This document shows, one piece after another, positions 25,716-33,984 of a stretch of DNA of 55,631 nucleotides. Origin of the DNA: a filamentous cyanobacterium CCP3 (GTDB lineage: Bacteria > Cyanobacteriota > Cyanobacteriia > Phormidesmidales > Phormidesmidaceae); contig PYGV01000008.1 in the NCBI GenBank assembly GCA_003022385.1, forward strand, positions 1 through 55,631, read 5' to 3'. The notes below the pieces were generated by a model, which did not search any database, was not told where the DNA came from, and saw only the letters and a list, made by a program, of their open reading frames with translations. A program made the translations under genes and the position numbers. Within the stretch, counting starts at the first letter, position 1; every line of letters begins with the position of its first letter.

Positions 25716-26000
25716 ATGTTGTGTTTGCCATATCTGTTGTCGTCGGCCCGTCAGCGGCAGGCGACGAGTCCGCTGCTGCTGACCAATTCTGAATCTCAGC
25801 CTGGGCGCGAGCGGTTGCGCCATCTGATAATCGGTTCACCGGAGGGGGTGCGAGGGGCAATCAACTACCTGCATCTGCTCCGATACGCCGAACAGCGAAA
25901 GTGGAGCCAGCTAGTGACGATTCCCGATTCGGGGATTGTGATTACCCCAGCGCAGGGGGAGGTGTTTAGCCTGCTGAGCCGCGATCGAGCGATCGATTGA
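25716..26000 (+). CDS. Small conserved-looking hypothetical protein
   Basis: The start is ATG 25716, 7 bases after TTTGGAGGAAG (strong Shine-Dalgarno); the frame upstream overlaps the folded RNA and is not coding. 94 aa. C-terminal pattern 'HLIIGSPEGVRGAINYLHLL' then 'WSQLVTIPDSGIVITPAQGE' resembles short cyanobacterial proteins of unknown function. It sits directly downstream of a terminator-like stem, so expression could be controlled by attenuation. Confidence 0.65.
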   Translation: MLCLPYLLSSARQRQATSPLLLTNSESQPGRERLRHLIIGSPEGVRGAINYLHLLRYAEQRKWSQLVTIPDSGIVITPAQGEVFSLLSRDRAID

Positions 26001-26015
26001 TCCAGACAGTTCTAC

Positions 26016-26095
26016 CGTAGGTTGGGTGCAGCGCCAGCGTAACCCAACAAAACCATTGATGGTGTTGGGTTCCACTTCGTTCCACCCAACCTACG
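26016..26095. repeat. Palindromic repeat, GTAGGTTGGGTG type
   Basis: 80 bases bounded by CGTAGGTTGGGTG and CACCCAACCTACG, with inner arms AACCCAACA / TGTTGGGTT. A widespread hairpin element between bacterial genes; related copies lie at 27980-28058 and 39479-39547. Confidence 0.75.
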
Positions 26096-26194
26096 CAAGG
26101 AACTGAAAGCCAAGTCAAAAACCTAACAACCGAGATCGACAAAATCTTAGCTATGACAGTTGCTTCAATCAAAATCCTCCGTCACCGAAAAAAC

Positions 26195-26226
26195 AATTCA
26201 AAATCCAAATCTAAAATTCAAAATCG
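26195..26226. repeat. Short AT-rich tandem repeat
   Basis: Tandem variants of CAAAATTC/CCAAATCT (about four 7-8 base units), typical of the short tandemly repeated sequences of cyanobacteria. Confidence 0.6.
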
Positions 26227-26258
26227 GCAGAGAGAGCTGAAGGATTACCTGCTACACT

Positions 26259-27206
26259 TCACAAGTCTGGATGTGAGAGAAGAGATACCAATTCATTTCC
26301 TACAAAGACCAAACTAACAGACAAGATGGGAAATTCTCCCGCAGGAGAATGAAGAGGATTAGCTTTTAATTCTTCGTATCTAAAGTAGCGGCCAGCCTTA
26401 GCATCTTGCCAGCCTACCTCAACACAGAATTTGTCCCAGGCTGTGCCGTTTGAGGCAGGGCTGCCACACTCTTGCCAGATTTGTTTTTGTACACTAAAGC
26501 CAAATTGTCCGTTGCTGTACTTAACCCATAGGTGATCGATCGTTAGCAGATCAATATAAGGGAAATTGCGCAACTCATCAGAGGTAAAGTAGTTACCAGG
26601 CTTTTTACCTACAGCCTTAATCATGGTGTTATGGGTTTCCTCATCCGCCTCTCGCCACTTTCCATCTCTTAGCAGGTCACGCAGGTTGCGGTAATCAATC
26701 CCTTTCTCGGAGCTGAGGTCATCCTCCGGGGCAGCTTGTGGGACCACAGATTGGCTGGTGGGCGGTGCCCATCCTACGGAGGTGTCGGTGGCGACATCTT
26801 GGAGTTGCAGGGTTTGGGCAATATCGACAGATGCAGGAAAATGGGTTCGCAGGGTGTTGAAAAAGCGGGCTGGCGGGAGCTTGCCGTTTGTAGCATCGGC
26901 GGTTTGCAGGGCGGCAACTGCGAGCCAGCGGCGACCTTCAAGCAAGATAGGGTAAATAGGTTTCTTTAGCTCTAGAGCCAAACTCAATTCGCACTGCACC
27001 CAATGAGACTCTTCAGAGCGGGGCGTCATCACCACCACAAACACCTGGCACTGCTCCAACTGATCTTGAATAACGCGGGGCCAGGTCGTGCCGTAGTCAA
27101 TGCGATCATCCAGCCAGACGGGCAAGCTGTGAGTTTCTAACGCCTGAGCTAGCAAGCTAACGTAGGCCTGGTCTTGGCGACTGTAGCTGATGAAAATGAA
27201 GCTCAT
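26259..27206 (-). CDS. TIR-GUN4 fusion protein
   Basis: 315 aa. Residues 1-~135 are a TIR domain: 'MSFIFISYSRQDQAYVSLLA', 'LPVWLDDRIDYGTTWPRVI', and 'SEESHWVQCELSLALE', where Glu73 matches the catalytic Glu of NAD-cleaving TIRs. A ~35-residue linker follows, then a GUN4 domain (~168-310) from 'IDYRNLRDLLRDGKWREAD' through 'IDLLTIDHLWVKYSNGQFGFSVQKQIW' to 'FCVEVGWQD'. GUN4 binds porphyrins and regulates Mg-chelatase in the stand-alone protein; TIRs signal or degrade NAD in defence. A TIR effector gated by a tetrapyrrole-binding domain is an attractive but unproven reading. Stand-alone gene near repeats. Confidence 0.9.
   Translation of the reverse strand: MSFIFISYSRQDQAYVSLLAQALETHSLPVWLDDRIDYGTTWPRVIQDQLEQCQVFVVVMTPRSEESHWVQCELSLALELKKPIYPILLEGRRWLAVAALQTADATNGKLPPARFFNTLRTHFPASVDIAQTLQLQDVATDTSVGWAPPTSQSVVPQAAPEDDLSSEKGIDYRNLRDLLRDGKWREADEETHNTMIKAVGKKPGNYFTSDELRNFPYIDLLTIDHLWVKYSNGQFGFSVQKQIWQECGSPASNGTAWDKFCVEVGWQDAKAGRYFRYEELKANPLHSPAGEFPILSVSLVFVGNELVSLLSHPDL
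26755..26780. repeat. Repeat fragment inside the TIR-GUN4 linker
   Basis: CCGTAGGATGGGCACCGCCC read on the minus strand inside the linker resembles interspersed 'GTAGG(A/T)TGGGCA' hairpin elements of cyanobacteria. It encodes the 'VGWAPPT' stretch between the two domains. Confidence 0.4.
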
Positions 27207-27405
27207 TGGGGCAGGGGAGGTGTCTCACCCAGTTTAGCCCTGGTTCGAATGATTAAGCCTCGTCATTTTTGTAACCGCAATGGTCTTACCTACTGGCACT
27301 GCACCGACTCCGCCCAGACGGTATAAGCCATAATGATAGCTACTACACTCAAGGCAAACGCGGTATGGAAATCGTCTTAAATCCTGACTAGGAAAAGTTT
27401 GTCGC

Positions 27406-27738
27406 ATGAAATTGCCGAATCCAGAACAAGCGGTCATTCCTACCGAAAAGCTAGAAGGCTATGCTCTCAACCCCAACCATTCAGAAGGTCGCCACAAAGC
27501 AGTTGTCTTCCGCTCGGCACTGGATCTGGGTCAAGAGAACGCTAAAGAGCTTCGGAAGGCATTGCGACAAGCTCTCAAAAACAAAGACGCCACTCCCATC
27601 AAACGTAATTCCTATGGCCAGAAATACCAAATTGATTTTGAACTAATCCGCAATAATAAAAGCGCCACCGTTAGAAGCATCTGGATTGTCAAATATACCG
27701 AGGACTTCCCCCGATTGATTACCTGCTATATTCCCTAG
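27406..27738 (+). CDS. DUF6883-like protein
   Basis: 110 aa; start ATG 27406 with AGGA upstream. Matches the DUF6883 pattern: 'KLEGYALNPNHSEGRHKAVVF', 'LRKALRQALKNKDATPI', 'YGQKYQIDFEL', and a C-terminal 'VRSIWIVKYTEDFPRLITCYI'. Members are small, basic and commonly encoded next to a DUF4926 gene, as here. The pairing and size recall toxin-antitoxin modules, but activity is not established. Confidence 0.8.
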   Translation: MKLPNPEQAVIPTEKLEGYALNPNHSEGRHKAVVFRSALDLGQENAKELRKALRQALKNKDATPIKRNSYGQKYQIDFELIRNNKSATVRSIWIVKYTEDFPRLITCYIP

Positions 27739-27755
27739 TCTCAGGAGAACCGCCC

Positions 27756-27965
27756 ATGAAACAATTAGATGTCGTTGCACTTACCCAAGACCATCCTGAA
27801 CTCAACTTGCACAAAGGCCAAGTTGGCACCATCGTCGAAGTGTATGAACCAACCGTCTTTGAAGTTGAATTTATCGATTTAGATGGTCAGACTTACGCTG
27901 TCGAGACTTTAAATGCTAGCCAACTAATGCAGCTTTACTATGCTCCACTGCCTCAAACGGCCTAA
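27756..27965 (+). CDS. DUF4926 protein
   Basis: 69 aa from ATG 27756 with CAGGAGA upstream; 17 bases after the DUF6883 stop, so one transcript. DUF4926 pattern: 'MKQLDVVALTQDHPELNLHK' then 'GQVGTIVEVYEPTVFEVEFI' and 'YAVETLNASQLMQL', a small beta-barrel. Acts presumably with the DUF6883 protein. No DNA-binding motif visible. Confidence 0.85.
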   Translation: MKQLDVVALTQDHPELNLHKGQVGTIVEVYEPTVFEVEFIDLDGQTYAVETLNASQLMQLYYAPLPQTA

Positions 27966-27979
27966 GCAGCTAGCAAATT

Positions 27980-28058
27980 GGTGGAACGCAGTGAACCCCA
28001 ACATTAGCCGATGATCTGGGGCCTGTTGGGTTCTGCTAGCGCGCCACCCAACCTACGG
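27980..28058. repeat. Palindromic repeat, partial copy
   Basis: Carries the right half GCGCCACCCAACCTACGG and inner arms CCCAACA / TGTTGGG of the element at 26016-26095. The left outer arm is truncated (GGTGGAACG remains). Confidence 0.6.
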
Positions 28059-28107
28059 AATGCCAACGTTCTCCCAAGTTGTTTCAGTCAACCAGGTCTG
28101 ACTCAGC

Positions 28108-28551
28108 CTACAGATACGACTGCAACGTCTGGTTAACCAGGGCAGCGTGATCGCTCAAAAAGTCATCGCGGCTGATCAACACATAGTCCCCCGTTTCAAA
28201 AATGGCCTTCAGCACAGTGGGTTCCAGCTGGTCGTAGGGGGCTTCATTGTGCTGCCAGGCCGTGAACTGCGATCGCGGCACCAGCGCCACATCGAGCTGC
28301 TTGGTACTGAGCAAGCTCGCCACCCTGAGGCGATCGCGGGCGCGAGTCACCATCGCCCGCGACTCGGGCAGTTCTGTAGCCAGGGTGTGCGCGATCGCCT
28401 GTCCTAAATCGCAGGCCAGCGCATCTTCCCGATCGACCACGATAAACAGGTGCAGCTGCCGGTACACCTTCCACTGCGGAAACGGGGTGTGGCCCAGCAC
28501 CGGCCAGAGGGCGATCGCCCCGCTCCCCTGCAAAAAATCGCGGCGCTTCAT
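28108..28551 (-). CDS. Tat-signal periplasmic protein, PBP-like
   Basis: 147 aa. The N-terminus 'MKRRDFLQGSGAIALWPVL' is a twin-arginine (Tat) leader. The mature part contains 'LLSTKQLDVALVPRSQFTAW' and 'VLKAIFETGDYVLISRDDFL', reminiscent of a truncated periplasmic-binding-protein fold (TAXI/ABC type), but it is only half the usual size. The start ATGA overlaps the stop of the acetamidase gene, which shows coupling. It might deliver or sense the amide substrate; not proven. Confidence 0.65.
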   Translation of the reverse strand: MKRRDFLQGSGAIALWPVLGHTPFPQWKVYRQLHLFIVVDREDALACDLGQAIAHTLATELPESRAMVTRARDRLRVASLLSTKQLDVALVPRSQFTAWQHNEAPYDQLEPTVLKAIFETGDYVLISRDDFLSDHAALVNQTLQSYL

Positions 28552-29843
28552 GGCGCTACCACCTTTGCCATCTCCGCCCGACCCCCGGTAGTGGCTGACT
28601 CCTCAAAGATGGTCAGCGGCAGCACCGCCGACACCAGATAGTTGGGCACATCCACCATCTGCCCGATGCGCAGATCGGCGGCGACGCTGGCCACCACGTA
28701 GGCCTGCTCGCGGGTCAGCCCGTGGTTTTCCACCAGATAATCAACCATGTCGATCAGCGCATTGCGGGCCGCCAGAGTCAAGTCTTCAGACAGATTGCTC
28801 AGGGGCTCGATCACCTCGCTGTTTAAGTAGGTGTAGTAGGGCGGAATCTCCCCCGCCTTTTTGATCGGAATGCCTGTGGTGGCGTAGAACGACTCTGGGG
28901 CCAGAGCCTTGAGCTGGTCGCCCCCTTCAAACTGGGGCGCTTTGACCTGTGCCCCCAGCCCCTCTCGAATGGCGGTGGTCACGGTGACGGTAGCCCCCAT
29001 CTCGATCGCGGTGCCCGACACTTCCCCATCCCCCTGGGCGTAGTGAACATCGCCGATAAACAGGCCGCAGCCGTCGATAAAGCAGGGAAACAAAATCGTC
29101 GTGCCCACCTGCATCTGCTTGACATCCATATTGCCGCCGTTCTCTCGGGGCGGAATGGTGCGGATGCAGCGGTCTTTATCGCTGCCCTCCGGGCCGCAGA
29201 TAGCCGCTGGCAGGGCTCCGGTGGGCTCTGGGGCCAGGGCAATGCCCCCCACGTCGCCCAGCTGAGTCTCTCGGGCCAGGAAGGTTTCCAGTTCGGGTTC
29301 GCCAGGCAGCACGCCAATTGACCCGGTAAAGGGCGCAAAGGGAATTTTCACCTGGGGAATTTCTGCCGATACGGCGGCGGTGCGATCGAGGCTCCAGTTG
29401 GCAATGTAGGGGTCGGGGAACAGATCGCGCAGAAAGCCAAAGCCAGGGGCAATCACCGTGTAGCCGTAGGGGTCGGGCTCGACATCTTTCACCGTTACCG
29501 CCAAAACGTCGCCGCGCTTAGCCCCTTCGATATAGACCGGGCCGGTCAACGGGTGCACCAGAGACAGGTCGGCGGCCACTACGTCTTCGGGGGTAGAGCC
29601 GGGGCCAAAGGCGCTGTCAAAGGCATCGCGAGTGCCAAAGACGATCTCCTGGCCGGGCTCCGCCGTCGCCACCGGGGGGATGGCGGGGTGATAGCGATTA
29701 AAACAGGCCGGATCGTCGGCACAGTACTCTCCACTGCGCTCCAGCACAATCGGCGCAGGCATCTGACTGCGTACGGCGGTAGCGCCGACTAGCACCATGA
29801 TCACGGTCAGGGCTAGCCCAAGCCCAAGCTTCCAGTTCCTCAC
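28548..29843 (-). CDS. Exported acetamidase/formamidase family protein
   Basis: I take GTG 29843 as start because GGAGAAGG lies just upstream and it places the hydrophobic leader ('WKLGLGLALTVIMVLVGATA') at the N-terminus; ATG 29933 is the alternative. About 431 aa. FmdA/AmdA features: 'VVAADLSLVHPLTGPVYIEG', 'AKRGDVLAVTVKDVEPDPYG', 'PFTGSIGVLPGEPE', 'ENGGNMDVKQMQVGTTILFP', 'LFIGDVHYAQGDGEVSGTAI'. These enzymes hydrolyse short amides (formamide, acetamide) to ammonium and the acid. The leader implies a periplasmic location, unlike cytosolic relatives. Overlaps the next gene by 4 bases. Confidence 0.87.
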   Translation of the reverse strand: MRNWKLGLGLALTVIMVLVGATAVRSQMPAPIVLERSGEYCADDPACFNRYHPAIPPVATAEPGQEIVFGTRDAFDSAFGPGSTPEDVVAADLSLVHPLTGPVYIEGAKRGDVLAVTVKDVEPDPYGYTVIAPGFGFLRDLFPDPYIANWSLDRTAAVSAEIPQVKIPFAPFTGSIGVLPGEPELETFLARETQLGDVGGIALAPEPTGALPAAICGPEGSDKDRCIRTIPPRENGGNMDVKQMQVGTTILFPCFIDGCGLFIGDVHYAQGDGEVSGTAIEMGATVTVTTAIREGLGAQVKAPQFEGGDQLKALAPESFYATTGIPIKKAGEIPPYYTYLNSEVIEPLSNLSEDLTLAARNALIDMVDYLVENHGLTREQAYVVASVAADLRIGQMVDVPNYLVSAVLPLTIFEESATTGGRAEMAKVVAP

Positions 29844-30108
29844 GACCTTCTCCAATCCCCCCACTGGGGATAGCGTTAACTGTTGTTTAAGTACCAGGGA
29901 ATGGATCGTCTGTGTCGCTATCTTTGCTACCATTTAGCCCTCATACCCGGTTCAACCACCACATTGCCCCCCGGTTAAAGCTATAGACGAAAGCAAAGAC
30001 TTGGAACGGCTGCTCGACTGACACAGTCTCCGCTACATCTACCTTTGCAGGTAGATTCACTCTCAGCCCAATCAATACGAGGATGTGGGCGATGTATCGC
30101 TAAACCCC

Positions 30109-31188
30109 ATGCAACGCCTCTTTCCCCTTGCGCTGTCTGCCGCCCTGCTGACCACGGGCGCGATCGCCCGCACGGCCATAGCCCAACCCTCCTTAGAGGT
30201 CATCGCTGAGCTACAGCAGGCCCCCGGCAACCTCACCGTCACCCCCGACGGCCAGCTGATCATGTCGCTGCACCAGTTCTACACCCCCCCTTACCCCGTC
30301 GCTGAGTACGACAACGGCGCGATCGCACCCCTGCTGCCCCAGTCCAACAGCCCCGTTTCCGCCAGCGTATTGGGCCTGCTCAGCGACAGCACCGGCATCG
30401 TTTGGCTTTTGGATAACGCCATGGGCAGCGATCGCCCCCCGCAGCTAGTCGGCTGGAATACGCAGCAAAACACCCTCCACAAAACCATTCCTCTGGCCGA
30501 CGTCACCCCCGCCGGTTCATTCATCAACGACCTGCGCATCGACGAAACCACCCAGACCGCCTTCATCACCGACCCGGCCAGTGGCAACGACGCCGCCCTG
30601 ATCGTCGTAGACCTGGAGGCAGGAACCGCCAACCGGGTGCTAGAGGGCCACTACAGCGTTACCCCAGAACCGATTGATCTATTTGTCGAAGGCAATCCGC
30701 TGCTGCGGCGAACCCCAGAGCGCACCTACCAGCGCCCCCAGGTCGGCGTCGATGCCATTGCCATAGACGCCAACAACGAATGGCTTTACTACGGCGCTCT
30801 GCACGGCACCAGCCTTTACCGCATTCGCACCGCCGACCTGAGGGATGGGTCGCTGAGCGCAGCAGAACTGGCCAGCCGCGTCGAGAAGTATGCTGACAAA
30901 CCCATCTGCGACGGCATTTTGATGGATGGCGCTGGCAATATTTACCTGGGCGAACTGGCCGCCAACGCGATCGGCGTGATCACCCCCGAGCGCGAGTACC
31001 GCCGTTTAATTGAAGACCCTCGCCTCAGCTGGGTCGATGACTTTGAGTTCTCTGCCGATGGTCAAACCATCTACGCCGTCACCAACCGGCTGCACCTATC
31101 GGCCCCGCTGAATGCGGGAGTAGAGGCTGGCACACCACCGTTCTACATCTTTGCGTTTGAGCCCCTGGCCCCCAGAACCCAGCCCTAG
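30109..31188 (+). CDS. Secreted MRJP/yellow-like protein
   Basis: I choose ATG 30109 (MQRLFPLALSAALL), which gives a clean signal peptide (cleavage near AIA-QPS); GTG 30085 is an alternative. 359 aa. The sequence fits the major royal jelly/yellow family six-bladed propeller: 'GNLTVTPDGQLIMSLHQFY', 'SSTGIVWLLDNA'-type strands, 'FINDLRIDETTQTAFITDPA', 'GVDAIAIDANNEWLYYGALH', 'CDGILMDGAGNIYLGELAAN'. Bacterial members are of unknown activity; some related propellers are lactonases. Stand-alone gene. Confidence 0.83.
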   Translation: MQRLFPLALSAALLTTGAIARTAIAQPSLEVIAELQQAPGNLTVTPDGQLIMSLHQFYTPPYPVAEYDNGAIAPLLPQSNSPVSASVLGLLSDSTGIVWLLDNAMGSDRPPQLVGWNTQQNTLHKTIPLADVTPAGSFINDLRIDETTQTAFITDPASGNDAALIVVDLEAGTANRVLEGHYSVTPEPIDLFVEGNPLLRRTPERTYQRPQVGVDAIAIDANNEWLYYGALHGTSLYRIRTADLRDGSLSAAELASRVEKYADKPICDGILMDGAGNIYLGELAANAIGVITPEREYRRLIEDPRLSWVDDFEFSADGQTIYAVTNRLHLSAPLNAGVEAGTPPFYIFAFEPLAPRTQP

Positions 31189-31253
31189 TGCCGCTCTATA
31201 CACGTCCGATTTGTAGGGGCACTGCACTACAATGCCCCCCACGGGGTATCGGC

Positions 31254-31290
31254 TTTGAATCGGGGTTTTGTGGAGTCGGATTCGGCATGT
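31254..31290 (-). repeat. Degenerate copy of the interspersed repeat
   Basis: On the minus strand reads CCACAAAACCCCGATTCAAA, close to the core of the repeat at 13087, 15901 and 21045 but diverged. Confidence 0.4.
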
Positions 31291-31383
31291 ATAGCCGTAG
31301 CCGTCACGGTTAGGACGTGCTATCCGGGATGATTCTGGACCGTCATAGCTCAGTCCAATGTACCGATGGCCTCTTACAAAATA

Positions 31384-31411
31384 TCCAGCCCCGCCTCTAG
31401 GAAGGGCTGGA
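31384..31411 (-). terminator. Terminator of cysA
   Basis: Minus strand: 8-bp stem TCCAGCCC / GGGCTGGA, followed by TATTTTGT; 47 bases past the cysA stop codon. Confidence 0.7.
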
Positions 31412-31458
31412 ATGTTAGGCCGTCAGACTGTGACGTATAGCGCTGAAATGCTCTCCCT

Positions 31459-32493
31459 TCAGGCTACCGATTGGGAGTAAATGCGAGTTTCCTCAAAGCT
31501 GCGGATCAGCTTGGCGCGCAGATAAATAGTTTGGCCCTGCTGAATATTCAAAGCCTTGTACTGCTCGCGGTTGATGTGGGCTGTAATCTCCTGACCGTTC
31601 TCCAGGGTCAACTCCAGGCGAATTGTCCAGCCCAGGTGAATGATGTAGTTAATTTTGGCGGGCAGGGTGCCATCGGCGGGGGCAGCAAAGATGTCGATGT
31701 CGTGGGGCCGCAAGAACACCTGGCTGGCATACTGAGGCACATCGCGGTGGTGGGCCTTCCAGGTATCGTCGGGGGAGAGCACGTTGACCGCCCCGATAAA
31801 GCTCATCACGAAGGGAGTGGCGGGGGTTTTATAAATTTCCTCAGGGCTACCCACCTGCTCGATCTTGCCGTTGCTCATCACCACAATTTCATCGGCGATT
31901 TCCATCGCCTCTTCCTGGTCGTGGGTAACAAAAACTGTCGTCACATGTACCTCGTCGTGGAGGCGGCGCAGCCAGTCTCGCAGATCTTTGCGCACCTTGG
32001 CATCGAGGGCACCGAAGGGTTCGTCCAGCAGCAGCACCTGGGGCTCGATCGCCAGGGCCCGAGCCAGGGCCACTCGCTGGCGCTGCCCGCCGGAGAGCTG
32101 GGAGGGGTAGCGATCGCCCAACCCGCCTAGCTGCACCAGATCTAGTAAGGTATCGACCCGGTTTTTAATCCGGTCTTTTGGCCATTTTTGCAGCTCTAGG
32201 GCAAAGGAAATATTGCGACGCACCGTCAGGTGCTTAAACAGCGCGTAGTGCTGAAACACAAAGCCCACCTGGCGATCCTGCACCGACTTACTGGTGGCAT
32301 CTTGGGCTGAAATATAGATTCTGCCCGTATCGGGTTGCTCTAGGCCCGCAATCACCCGCAGCAGGGTGGACTTGCCCGAGCCGGATGGCCCCAGCAGCGC
32401 CACCAGTGAACCGCTCTTAATGTCGAGGTCAATCGGTTCTAGGGCCTGAAATTCCCCAAACCGCTTAGACACGTTGTCTACTCTAATTCCCAC
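31459..32493 (-). CDS. cysA: Sulfate/thiosulfate ABC transporter ATPase
   Basis: 344 aa. ATP-binding subunit of the sulfate importer. Walker A '[11 protein letters not shown]' (34-44), Q-loop '[16 protein letters not shown]', signature '[15 protein letters not shown]', Walker B '[12 protein letters not shown]', switch His in 'FVTHDQ'. A C-terminal TOBE-like regulatory domain (~240-344) includes '[10 protein letters not shown]'. Divergent from sbpA-cysT-cysW, an arrangement that allows co-regulation by sulfur status from the shared 321-base intergenic region. Confidence 0.95.
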   Translation of the reverse strand: MGIRVDNVSKRFGEFQALEPIDLDIKSGSLVALLGPSGSGKSTLLRVIAGLEQPDTGRIYISAQDATSKSVQDRQVGFVFQHYALFKHLTVRRNISFALELQKWPKDRIKNRVDTLLDLVQLGGLGDRYPSQLSGGQRQRVALARALAIEPQVLLLDEPFGALDAKVRKDLRDWLRRLHDEVHVTTVFVTHDQEEAMEIADEIVVMSNGKIEQVGSPEEIYKTPATPFVMSFIGAVNVLSPDDTWKAHHRDVPQYASQVFLRPHDIDIFAAPADGTLPAKINYIIHLGWTIRLELTLENGQEITAHINREQYKALNIQQGQTIYLRAKLIRSFEETRIYSQSVA

Positions 32494-32814
32494 GGGTTAT
32501 CTCCAAAACTCTACGGTGCGACTCAGGGAATGCTCAATCAATTTAGTTAGACACACATCAGCGCCAGTCGACGGGCCGTGTGGCACCCCCAAAGCTAGAC
32601 TTGCCGCCAAGAATCTATCGCGATGTGAAACAAACCTACCTTACTTACGCCTCGAATGCAAGCCACTCCAAATCAAGACGAAGAGGAGGCCTAAAAAATA
32701 TTCACCTGAATCTTGAATGAATTCGAATTTTATTTGAGATTTTTGTGGTACATTCCGTAAACGTAATTCTCGACACCCTCATCGAGACCCCAGAGCTTCT
32801 TTGGAGAGCTACCC
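32494..32814. promoter_or_regulatory. Divergent control region of the sulfate uptake genes
   Basis: Shared upstream region of cysA (minus) and sbpA (plus). It is AT-rich near 32700-32765. No recognised operator could be assigned; it should hold both promoters. Confidence 0.5.
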
Positions 32815-33891
32815 ATGACCTCACCTCAACGTTATGTTTCGCGGCGATCGGCAGTTTTGTTTGTGGCCGGGCTGAGCTTGGCAGGCACCCTGGCTGCCTG
32901 CGGGAGCACCGCATCCTCCCCCGAGGCCAGCACAGGCGACTCGACCACCGCCGCCGCTGGCCCAGTGGAGCTCACCCTGGTTTCCTACGCCGTGACCCAG
33001 GCCGCCTACGAGCAAATCATTCCTAAATTCGCTGAGAAGTGGAAGGCCGAAACCGGTCAAGACGTTACCTTCAACCAGAGCTACGGGGGCTCAGGTTCTC
33101 AAACTCGGGCTGTATTAGACGGTCTGGAGGCCGATATCGTCGCCCTGGCTCTGGCCGGAGACACCAAGAAAATTGAAGCGGGTGGCCTAATTGAACCCGG
33201 TTGGGAAGGCGAAGCGCCTAACAATGCGATCGTGCATTCCTCGGTGGCGGTGCTTGTGACCCGCGAAGGCAACCCCAAAAATATTCAGGATTGGGAAGAC
33301 CTGGCCCGCGACGATGTGCAGGTGGTGACCGCTAACCCCAAAACCTCTGGCGGTGCCAAGTGGAACTTCCTTGGCGCCTGGGGCTCTCTGACCCAAACCG
33401 GTAGCGATGACGCTGCTGCCCTAGACTTTGTCACTAAGGTCTATCAAAATGTGCCAGTCCTGCCTAAGGACGCACGGGAATCTACCGATGTGTTTTTCAA
33501 TCGGGGCCAGGGCGATGTGCTAATTAACTACGAAAACGAGGTGCTGCTGGCGGCCCAAAATGGCGAAGAGCTGCCTTTTATTGTTCCCGATGTGAATATT
33601 TCCATTGATAACCCCGTGGCCGTCGTCGATGCCAACGTAGATAAACACGGCACCCGCGAGGTCGCTGAAGCTTTTGTGGAGTTTCTGTTTACCCCAGAGG
33701 CCCAGGAAGAGTTTGCCAAGGTGGGCTTCCGCCCCTCTGACCCATCGGTGGGTGAAAAGTTTGCCGATCAGTTCCCCAAAATCAATACCCTGTTCACCAT
33801 CGCTGACCTGGGCGGTTGGGAAGAAATTGACAAAAAGTTCTTTGCCGACGGGGCGATCTTTGACCAGGTTCAGGCCAAGGTTGGCAAATAG
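32815..33891 (+). CDS. sbpA: Sulfate-binding lipoprotein
   Basis: 358 aa. 'RRSAVLFVAGLSLAGTLAAC' is a signal with lipobox LAAC, so the mature protein is a lipid-anchored binding protein. Family motifs: 'LTLVSYAVTQAAYEQIIPKF', 'FNQSYGGSGSQTRAVLDGLE', 'ADIVALALAGD', 'TANPKTSGGAKWNFLGAWG', 'VLINYENEVLLA'. It binds sulfate or thiosulfate outside the inner membrane and passes it to CysT/CysW. Followed by a perfect 17-bp hairpin before cysT. Confidence 0.95.
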   Translation: MTSPQRYVSRRSAVLFVAGLSLAGTLAACGSTASSPEASTGDSTTAAAGPVELTLVSYAVTQAAYEQIIPKFAEKWKAETGQDVTFNQSYGGSGSQTRAVLDGLEADIVALALAGDTKKIEAGGLIEPGWEGEAPNNAIVHSSVAVLVTREGNPKNIQDWEDLARDDVQVVTANPKTSGGAKWNFLGAWGSLTQTGSDDAAALDFVTKVYQNVPVLPKDARESTDVFFNRGQGDVLINYENEVLLAAQNGEELPFIVPDVNISIDNPVAVVDANVDKHGTREVAEAFVEFLFTPEAQEEFAKVGFRPSDPSVGEKFADQFPKINTLFTIADLGGWEEIDKKFFADGAIFDQVQAKVGK

Positions 33892-33901
33892 GTAGTTGGC
33901 C

Positions 33902-33942
33902 CTCACCCCCGTCTTCTCCTGTTACGAGAAGACGGGGGTGAG
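33902..33942 (+). terminator. Perfect 17-bp intercistronic hairpin
   Basis: CTCACCCCCGTCTTCTC (33902-33918) and its exact complement GAGAAGACGGGGGTGAG (33926-33942), 7-base loop, no T-run. Located between sbpA and cysT; probably protects the upstream message or reduces read-through. Confidence 0.75.
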
Positions 33943-33984
33943 AACCGTTAGAGACTGACTAATCGCTCTGTTTTCTCTGCACCC

